From Lactifluus volemus (taxonomy: Eukaryota; Basidiomycota; Agaricomycetes; Russulales; Russulaceae): a stretch of DNA of 29,309 nucleotides. The stretch spans positions 1 to 29,309 of the forward strand of contig WTXI01000407.1 of the NCBI GenBank assembly GCA_022376515.1, in the 5' to 3' direction. Position numbers and translations under genes: made by a program. This document shows, in pieces, positions 11,752-19,577 of the stretch. Under the pieces are notes generated by a model. The model was not told where the DNA came from, did not search any database, and was given only the letters and a program-made list of their open reading frames with translations. Numbering within the stretch: position 1 is the first letter of the stretch; each line of letters opens with the position of its first letter.

Positions 11752-14019
11752 GGAACATCAGCAGGTGGCGGGGCCGAAGCCGGGGCTGGGGCCGTGACGG
11801 CCTCCTCTTCTGGTTCTCCTTCATCCTCGTCATGTGCATGAGCTTCGTCATCATCGGAAACGGATTCGTCATCCTCGTCATTATTCTCATCATCATCGTC
11901 TTGGGGAAGAGCGGGCAGTTCTTCGCCAAAGTCAGTCAACTGATCGTTTGTCGATAAAGTCGCCTCGCGGGGATATATTGAAGGGGGGACAGGCACATCG
12001 GTAAGCTCATGCTCAGGCTGTGCTTCCCGTTCTTGTTCTCGTACCCGCGCGGGCTCCGGTTCGGGTTCGGGCTCAGTTTCTGGCTGTCCCTCTTCCAAAG
12101 TCCGCCTCAAATCGACCTGCAAGTCTAGCAAAAAGCGCTCAAAGCTGTCCTCGGGTGGCGGTGGTCGCGGTTGTTGCTGACCTTGCTGTTGCTCACCTAG
12201 ATTAACGTCTGCCGCTGGAGATGTCGGCTGTGATGGTGGTGATGATGGCGATGCACCAGGTGCAGAAGAAGATCTGGATCCGGATCCCGTCCCGTCATCA
12301 AGTCCCATACCCATATGGAACGCGCGTGCCATATCGGTAAGAAGTTGCGTGCGCGGGTCTACCGGGATCGTCGGCGGACTTGGGCCAGAAATAGGAGGAG
12401 CGGTGGGCTCGGGATCGGGCGGCGGAGATACTGCGGGTGGTGGTACGGAAGGAGTCATACTAGTAGGAGAAGGACGGGAGGCCAAGCCAAACCGATCACG
12501 TAGTCCGGCAAACGCGCTACGCACGCGATCGCGAGTTCCCATTCCAATTCCAGCATTGGGTGTAGGGGAGAGCGGACGACTCTGCGTCTGACCGCGAACT
12601 TGCGTCGGGCTCTGACTCCGGGATGGTTCAAATGCGGGTGGGGGAGCGGGCTGTTGAGGAGAACCCTGGATGGGTGGTAGAGCGAGGCCAGAAGACATGA
12701 GGGGATCAGTAGAACCGGAGACAAGGGAAGCGGCTGTGGCGGCTGTGGCGACACTGAATATAAAAAAAATGGGTACTATTAGCTCATGGAAAAGAATAGG
12801 GGTTAGAAAGATACCTGAGTAGGGTACCTAATACATCGATACTTGTCGGAGAGAGGGATAATGGGCGTGATTGGGGAATGGGCGGCTCTTCTGGCGCAGG
12901 CGGTTCCAACAGAGTTTCGGTGGGGCTCGACTCTTCCTGGCTCTCACTTTCTGTACCTGCTGCACTGGTGTCGGATGATGATTGTGTTGATTCCGGTGTG
13001 GCATAGGATGAGCGACGGGAGCGAATCGGGCGAGAAAATATCTCGGACAATCTCTGCCGGCGCTCTCCTGGTGGCGGTACCGACGAGGCACGCCGTGGGG
13101 ATGGTTCGCTAGGTTCCGGATTTCCAGTCTGGGAAACATCAGAAGTATGTACTACGCCCTGCACGACGACGAGTGTGCCTGCCGCAGGGAAGTTACGTCT
13201 CGGCTCAGGAGGTGGGGGTTGGGGAGGCTCTTCTGGTGGAGTGGCGGGCCTTTCCATAACATTGAATGCTTCTGAATTGTCGCGACCTTGCTCGGGAGGA
13301 GTAGCATCGGGTTGTATGGCGATTGATGGAAGTGAACTGGGGTCGTGGTTGAGGGCAGGATCACGTGGGGTAGTAGATGGTGCGGAAGCAGAAGCGGAAG
13401 TGGATGGGGAAGACAAGTCCGTTGTTGTTGGACCTTCGAAAGGTACAGAGTCGGGCTGGGAGACTTCCATTGTAGATGAGTCGGTCGAGGATGGCCCGGC
13501 AGTAGAGGAGGTGGAGGAGGAGGAAATTTCTACGGCGCTTTCAGCGGGATCATCTTCTTTTGCCTTTCCTTTTGAATCAGGATTGGAACTTGAGGGTTGT
13601 GAAGAAAACGTTGAGGGTAAGGACGGTCGAGATGGCCCGCTTTGTTGGAGCTCATCCGACGGCTGTTGCTGTTGCTGCTGCTGGGGTTGTTCGGGATGTA
13701 TTCTGGAAGGCTCTGCAGACTTGCGACGACGGTGAAAGGTCCACCTCTTGTTGTTGTGAGATTTATTGTCAGATGTACGTTGTGAACAACTACGGAGTGG
13801 GGAACGCAGGGTGCCGAGAAAGGACCTGCGGGTGCTTGGCTTGCGTGGGAGTGGACCTTGATTGTGTAGATCGGAGTTGTGATGAGATGTAGGATGAGAA
13901 TGAAACGAGGTGTCAGTGTGTGTATCATCATCTGGAATGCGGGCTATAGGGATGTAGTTCGGGAGAATAGTAGGGTCGGACGACTCGTCTGGACGGTGAC
14001 GAGAAGAAGTTTGACCCAT
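10434..14019 (-). CDS. large disordered RING-H2 finger protein, probable E3 ubiquitin ligase
   Basis: Five exons (14019-12815, 12753-11000, 10946-10744, 10683-10549, 10490-10434) sum to 3354 nt, a 1117-aa protein. The introns are 53-61 nt with GT..AG ends. The start MGQTSSR fits an N-myristoylation signal (Gly2, Ser6). About 1000 residues of low-complexity Ser/Pro/Gln/Glu sequence follow, with a polyQ run in exon 1, poly-Ser and Pro runs, and an acidic DDDDENNDEDDE stretch. Then comes a conserved block, TTFFIYVIGGYYPPNHQL, a FEELAELLGHVKP segment, and the RING-H2 finger. Its ligands are C1055, C1058, C1073, H1075, H1078, C1081, C1093 and C1096 (C-x2-C-x14-C-x-H-x2-H-x2-C-x11-C-x2-C). It ends 18 residues after CRSQ. 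A RING-H2 finger typically recruits an E2; the substrate is unknown. Similar long-tail RING proteins occur across Agaricomycetes. The ETFB stop lies about 200 bp upstream on the same strand. Confidence 0.9.
11713..11750. repeat. (GAT)n trinucleotide microsatellite coding poly-Ser
   Basis: Twelve perfect GAT units and a partial one on the plus strand lie within exon 2 of the RING gene. On the coding (minus) strand it reads as TCA codons and makes a run of about 13-14 serines just before a Pro-rich stretch. Such a perfect coding repeat is likely length-variable between strains. Confidence 0.9.
13662..13684. repeat. CTG/CAG-type repeat coding polyQ
   Basis: An imperfect CTG/TTG repeat on the plus strand reads as CAG/CAA on the coding strand. 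It gives the run of seven glutamines in the first exon of the RING gene (EQPQ followed by the Q run, then PSDE). Confidence 0.85.
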
Positions 14020-14220
14020 TGTAAAGAGAAGAAATAGCGCACTGCGCTATATTAAAAGAGAGAGATGTGGATGGATGAAAAGATGTGAGAGATGAAGAAA
14101 TGGGGATGTGAGCGTGTTGTAGGTGAGTCGTCGTAAGCCAAGCCAAGACCCTGTTGTGTTGTGTATGCTGCTGATGTGATTCGATGCGATGTTATGTAAT
14201 TATTTTTATATATTTATCAA
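14020..14220. promoter_or_regulatory. 200-bp spacer: ETFB 3' end and RING gene promoter
   Basis: This spacer separates the ETFB stop (14221-14223) from the RING gene start (14019), both on the minus strand. It must hold the ETFB 3' UTR and polyadenylation signals as well as the RING core promoter. A TATATAAA-like stretch on the minus strand at about 14203-14215 lies some 185 bp upstream of the RING start. No direct evidence of use is visible. Confidence 0.4.
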
Positions 14221-15468
14221 CTAACTCAATTTAATCCCTCCCTCTTTCATCCGATTCACCAACTCTTCAACACTCAAAACCTAAAAATCAATCAATCAGT
14301 CTCCGACATATCACAAAATAACACTTTTCTACACTTCACCTTACCACCCCCGACACGTTTCGGAGGTTCTGTCACCTTGATCGTTTCTAAAACCGGTGTC
14401 AAGTCAACCCCGAGATCCTCAGGGCTCAACTTTTCAATCGGTTTCTTCTTTGCCTTCATGATATTCGGCAGCGATGCGTAACGTGGCTCTAATACGATTT
14501 TTGTTAGTTGAAAAACCAAAAAAAAAAAAAATGAATTAAGAGTACCATTAAGTCTAAAAAAAAACAGGTCAGTCTTTGAGTATGACCCAAAAAAAAAATA
14601 GAAAACAGCCCAACATACCGCAGATCCGTAGTGATGACCGCGGGTAGAGTACACAACAGTTCGGCAGCGCCACCATCAATCTCGGTGCGTACCCGCACGA
14701 CACGAGCATCCACATCAACGTCCACTTTGCTCGCGCACGTAGCCTGCGCAGCCCCCAACAACGCCGCAAGCATCTGTCCCGTCTGTCCAAGGTCATCATC
14801 AATAGCTTGCTTCCCCATAATCACCAAATCCGTCTCCTCCCCAGAAGAAGCCCTTCGTCTTTCGATCACCGCACGCAGCGCCCGCGCTACCCCTAATGGT
14901 TCCGGAGCCGGCGCCGACTCGGCCAACTCGACGTGGATCCCGGTATCGGCGCCCATCGCCAGCGCCGTGCGCAGCGTCTCGGCAGCTTTGGGAGGTCCTA
15001 GCGTCACGACGGTGATAGATTTCACCTTTTCTTTCAAACGCTCGCGAAGCCGAATAGCTTCTTCAACCGCTAGAAAAGAATTATTATTATTATTATTATT
15101 TATTTATTTGGTAGTGGTGGTAACCGCACCAATCTCGTCGAACGGGTTCTTTTTTTGATGAAAAAGTGTGGGTGTATTGGTTTTCTCATGGTTAGAACGT
15201 TTATCTCCTTTTTTGATGAACGGAGAACGCACGCACCATGGAATGCTTCACGTTGCTGTCAATTCCTGTCTGTTGCGGATTGACGCGGATCTTGACCGCA
15301 TAGTCCACACACCTGTTCGAAAAAAAAAAAGATGGACGAACGATAAGCGTTTTTTTTTAAAGTTTTGCGAACATCCCCTCCTTCGCCTTCATTCCGTGGA
15401 AATCGCGTCGCGTCTCACCTCTTGACTGGCACGAGTATGTTTAGAAATCTAGCAGCTGTCGGCCGCAT
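14221..15468 (-). CDS. ETFB: electron transfer flavoprotein beta subunit, 7 exons including 8-nt and 19-nt microexons
   Basis: ETF-beta pairs with ETF-alpha in the mitochondrial matrix and passes electrons from acyl-CoA and other dehydrogenases to ETF-ubiquinone oxidoreductase. Exons 15468-15419, 15312-15237, 15148-15130 (19 nt), 15069-14619, 14553-14546 (8 nt), 14488-14340 and 14280-14221 sum to 813 nt, so 270 aa, close to the usual ~255. Conserved blocks run through the junctions: [60 protein letters not shown], the ETF-beta signature region [20 protein letters not shown], and [21 protein letters not shown]. The tiny exon supplies R199-L-N-E202; L208 corresponds to the human recognition-loop Leu195. 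The C terminus is [22 protein letters not shown] at 15468 gives only a short N-terminal extension, as expected for an ETF-beta without a classical cleaved presequence. Identity is very firm. Confidence 0.96.
15080..15109. repeat. ATT/ATTT microsatellite in an ETFB intron
   Basis: About six TTA/ATT units are followed by TATT units, inside the intron between the 19-nt exon (ending 15130) and the following exon (starting 15069). The repeat sits close to the polypyrimidine tract of the acceptor on the minus strand, so length changes could alter splicing. That consequence is inference. Confidence 0.85.
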
Positions 15469-15665
15469 CGCACTTGGTTTCCTTCCTCAGGGTGTTGTAC
15501 GAGAAATCAAGATGATTGAGCGAATATAAAAGAAGATCTAGGTTTTTAGAGTTGACCCGAAATTTCCTCGGGGATGAGCGTGTCCTCGAAGCAAAACTCG
15601 GGCCGGTTCCGGTTACACTTTATTCCATAATCATAACGACATAATCCTGTGCATACCCCACGTGC

Positions 15666-17615
15666 TCATGGCCGCGGCAACCACTCGGCCCTATGAGCAT
15701 CCAGTCGCATCGGCGCTTTGCCTTCACGAATCCCAAGACTCGCAAACCTGGCCGCATGCCTTATGACCGACATCGTCCGCCCCTTTCCTCCCACCCCTTC
15801 CCCACCACCAAAGTCCCCCGGGTCCTGCTCGACAGTGACAGAGACGCCCTCGATCTCCGGGTCGAGCGGAACGTCGCCGCGCGGCGGCAGCGGACGACCC
15901 TCGCCAAACGCAGAGAGCGGGTGCAATGACCCGAAGCGTCGTATCCAGAGCAACGTCGCGCTGAGCGAAACATGGACGCGCCACGATCCACCTTCCTGTA
16001 AAACAATGACAAGGTGGTGAGAGAGAGGAGACAGGTTTTCGCGCACCGTCACAGTCTTGCAGAGCGCGGCAGCGATGCCAAAGGCGAGCAAGTAGCCAGC
16101 TGCGTGGTCCAGAGCTTGCATCGGCAGCGCGCGGTAGGGCGGTAAAGTTGCAGCTTCTTCTTCGCCACATGTTTCGCGGATATAGTCTGCGTACGCCTCG
16201 GCCTCTTGCACATTGAACCCACCAAGCGTCTGAACGAGTGAATCAAACTGTTATTTTAATTTTGTTTTCCCCTCAGGTCAGACGTAGTGTTTTGAAAGTG
16301 GCGTAACGCACACTTTTCACGTCCATCCATGGCCCGCCGGGAGAAAAAGCCGATAACGAGGCGTGCACGATACCCGGACGCATCGCGGCGCATGCTTCTG
16401 GACCGAATCCACGCTCTGCGAGGCCTCCAGGACGGTACGACTGTAGGAACACGTCGGCATCGCGCAACAGCTCGCGGAGCTTCTCCGCGTCCGCGGGTAC
16501 ATCGAGGTCCAACTGTGTCGTGCGCTTACCGCGCGATGTCTCCACGTCGAGGAATGGGAGCGAGGGCAGATGCGGGGACGTCACCAAGAGGACGTCTGCG
16601 CCATGCGCTGACATGGACAATTAGCTTCCCGGAAATGAAAATGAGCAAGCGGAGGTGAGTGTATACCTGCAAGGGTGCGTCCACATATGGGCCCCGCGAG
16701 CACCCGAGTTAGATCTAGCACGCGGATTCCCTCGAGCGCGTACTGGATGTCACCTCGGTCTGTGAGAATCCGCTTGGGAGCGTCACCGATCCTGGTGATT
16801 GACACCGGGTTGATGTTCGTTTGGAAGATTCCTTGGGGCGTCATGTCCATCACCTCGAATGACCGCAGCGCGGCCGCACAGAGATGCCTCCGGAATACCT
16901 CTGCCTCAAATTCTTCCGCGGACCATTCGGCGAGCGCGGTCGAGATGGCCGCTTTGGTTGGCTCGCACTGCAGAATGTCGAGTAGACCCTGTTTGTGGCT
17001 GGATGGAAAATTAAATTCAAATCTGATGTCGAATAGAGGACGAACTGGGAAAAGTTGGTATGTAGTCTCACGTATCCATCCTTTGTCTTGTAAATGTCCG
17101 AGAGCTCGTCGAATAGCTTGTCCCCCGGGAGCTTGCCATCTATGGTATAATACTTCTCACTATCTGTCGGACGTATCAGCACACAGCCAAACCAATAACC
17201 CTTGGCTTACTAAATTCCAATATGGCATGTCGGGCATCAACATGCACCTCCTCTTCTTGGCCTGTGCGGAGGAAATGAAAGTGCGCGGCCGCCAGCGCAG
17301 AAAGTCCAATTGAAGACTATTACCATCACGGTCAGTACGTCATTCCGTTATCTTAGCGAGAGATTGCGAATAAACGAAGGATAGGATGGCCACATCTTGC
17401 CGCCAGTGGTTGCGAATTCGACCAAAACAAGTCTAACTTCTGGGACAAGACAAACGTACCTGGGCAGCGGTACCAAGCTTGAAGCTCGAGTTGACAGACG
17501 GATCGGGTGCCTCGCTCAGCCAAAGATTCTCAATGTCGTCGGGTGGAAGGCCTACCCGGACCCAGACAGCCTTCGCAGGTCCATCGACAAGATCTCTAAG
17601 CATGGACCGGAACAT
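15666..17615 (-). CDS. CaiB/BaiF family III CoA-transferase (racemase-like), fungal long form
   Basis: Family III enzymes move CoA between acids or racemise 2-methylacyl-CoA through an aspartyl-CoA intermediate. Exons 17615-17460, 17316-17211, 17163-17046, 16998-16667, 16607-16312, 16247-16047 and 15995-15666 join in phase to 512 aa. Visible blocks are SSIGLSALAAAHFHFLRTG with VHVDARHA, KYYTIDGKLPG, YKTKDGYVRLHTNF, HHKQGLLDILQCEPTKAA, then LEGIRVLDLTRVLAGPICGR, SYRPGGLAERGFGPE, SFDSLVQTLGGFN, and HAAGYLLAFGIAAAL followed by EGGSWRVHVSLS. The FDSLVQ aspartate (D338 in this model) is the expected catalytic residue; it is gained by using the upstream acceptor at 16248. The order, with an AALAAL-HVDARHA unit before the LEGIRVLDLTR unit and a similar unit after it, is the fungal long form. 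The start is uncertain: an ATG exon near 17843 (MTDFIDLTHTPFADNGK) has a good donor but does not join in phase to the open sequence upstream of 17615. Compartment unknown. Confidence 0.85.
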
Positions 17616-17985
17616 GGTGGGGGAGATGGAGACGTGGGTGATGTAGTGGCGAGGTCCAATGATGGTGTACCCCCGGCCGCCGGGAGGGACCGAAAGTAGG
17701 TCAATTTGGTTACATCCGAGGCTATCCGGATTTGCTGGAACATATCAAGACATTTTTATATGAGATGTGACAAATGGTCATAATTTACCTTTCCATTGTC
17801 GGCGAAAGGTGTATGAGTGAGGTCAATGAAGTCAGTCATCCCATTGTCAGATAATCTAAGCGCTTTGTTTCTGCCGTCGGCGAAACCAAGCGGCGCCTTA
17901 ACTAACTCGGCAAGAACCGGAGTGATTCGTTACTGAGGTCAAAATCTCTCTCTCTCGACTTTTCGTATTCTGGTTGCTCTGCTGA
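17616..17985. promoter_or_regulatory. divergent promoter region, CoA-transferase and MPP-beta
   Basis: These 370 bp lie between the favoured CoA-transferase start (17615, minus) and the MPP-beta start (17986, plus). If the extra CoA-transferase exon near 17843 is real, the shared spacer shrinks to about 140 bp. A TC repeat and pyrimidine-rich stretch at 17945-17960 lies just upstream of the MPP-beta ATG, typical of fungal housekeeping promoters without an obvious TATA box. The two genes probably share regulatory DNA; this is inferred from distance only. Confidence 0.45.
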
Positions 17986-19577
17986 ATGGTTTCAAGAGCG
18001 CTTTCTACCACACTCGCTCGTTCATTGCGTAGCGTTACGCGGAGACCAGTGCGTTGGCTTCATTTTTGTCTTATTTTTCTCAAGCCAAAACTTTCCGTAA
18101 TAGCCCCCTCTGCGGTCCCTCGCGACAGCAGTCTCGCAAAGCCCATTCACCCAAGTCACTACCCTCTCAAATGGTCTTACGATCGCGACAGAGGAACATC
18201 CTCATGCTCAGACCGCCACAGTGGGTGTATGGATAGACGCTGGTTCCCGTGCCGAGACGGATACAACCAATGGCACCGCGCACTTCCTCGAACATATGGC
18301 CTTCAAGGGTACTGGTCGTCGCTCCCAGCATGCGCTTGAAGTCGAAGTGGAGAACCTCGGCGCGCATCTTAATGCGTATACGTCACGCGAGCAGACCGTC
18401 TACTATGCCAAGAGCTTCCGCAAGGACGTCCCCCAAGCCGTCGATATCATCTCGGACATACTCCAGAACTCCAAGCTCGAAACTGGCGCCATCGAGCGTG
18501 AGCGTGACGTCATCTTGCGCGAGCAGCAGGAGGTCGACAAGCAGTATGAGGAGGTCGTCTTTGATCATCTCCATGCTATCGCTTACCAGGGTAACACCAC
18601 CACTCGCTCGATCGAGTCTGCCACCTCCCGCTTATGAGCTTCTATCCTGACAGGTCAACCACTCGGTCGCACTATTCTTGGGCCCAAGAAAAACATTCTT
18701 TCGATCAAGCGTGACGACCTTGCGTCATACATCAAAACTAACTACACCGCCGACCGCATGGTCCTCGTCGGAGCGGGTGGCGTCGACCACGGTGAGCTTG
18801 TCAAGGCCGCGGAAAAGTCTTTCGGAACTTTGCCCATCTCTTCAAATCCGATTCCGCTTGGCCGTAAGGCAAACCCAAAGCCGGACTTTGTCGGTTCGGA
18901 GGTGCGTGTCCGTGACGACGATATTCCGACGGCACACATCGCTGTAGCCGTAGAGGGCGTTAGCTGGTCTTCACCCGACTATTATCCCATGCTCGTCATG
19001 CAATCCATCTTTGGCAACTGGGACCGCGCACTCGGATCTGCATCACTCCTCTCCTCGCGTCTCTCGGATATCATCGCAAAGCACAACCTCGCCAACTCGT
19101 ACATGTCCTTCTCGACCTCCTATTCCGATACAGGTTTATGGGGAATTTACCTCGTTTCGGAGAACCTTGGGAACCTCGATGACCTCATGCACTTTACCCT
19201 GCGCGAGTGGACCCGGATGAGCATCGCACCGACGGAGGGAGAGGTTGAGCGCGCCAAGAGTCAGCTCAAGGCAGCCTTGTTACTTGGCCTGGACGGAACA
19301 ACGGCGATTGCGGAAGACATTGGGCGGCAACTCGTGACCAGTGGCCTTCGGATGACCCCCATTCAAATCGAGAATGCCATCGACGCTGTCACTCCTGAGG
19401 ATATCAAACGGGTGGCGCAAAAGCATCTCTGGGACAAGGACGTGCGTCATCCTCTCTACTACTTCTCGCGCAGATACTGATTAGAATTTCTAGATCGCAC
19501 TCGCGGCATTCGGTTCGATTGAGGGTTTGCTCGACTACAACCGCATTCGTGCGGACATGTCATCCCTGCTCTATTAA
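17986..19577 (+). CDS. MAS1: mitochondrial processing peptidase, beta (catalytic) subunit
   Basis: MPP removes presequences from proteins imported into the mitochondrial matrix; the beta subunit carries the zinc site. Exons 17986-18048, 18104-18590, 18654-19441 and 19494-19577 sum to 1422 nt, 473 aa, a usual length. The N terminus [21 protein letters not shown] is Arg/Ser-rich without acids, as expected of a matrix presequence. It continues as [14 protein letters not shown] and then the conserved [19 protein letters not shown]. The inverted zinc motif is H81-F-L-E84-H85; the distal ligand E161 lies 76 residues after H85, in EQQEVDK. Further blocks are [32 protein letters not shown] and the C-terminal [19 protein letters not shown]. 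An intact HxxEH separates it from the alpha subunit and from respiratory-chain core proteins with degenerate sites. It is divergent from the CoA-transferase gene. Confidence 0.96.

Noticed and set aside
10992..11841. Long plus-strand open frames (up to 183 codons) opposite the RING gene
   Set aside because: They are Gly/Arg/Asp-rich mirror frames of the low-complexity coding exon on the minus strand, with no start context, motif or splice pattern of their own.
14631..15158. 175-codon plus-strand frame opposite ETFB
   Set aside because: It is an antisense shadow of the well-supported ETFB exon 15069-14619.
17552..17743. Alternative minus-strand frame starting MFQQIRIASD at the CoA-transferase 5' end
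   Set aside because: It ends in a stop, out of frame with the conserved body; the MFRSMLRDLVDGP frame joins the later exons in phase.
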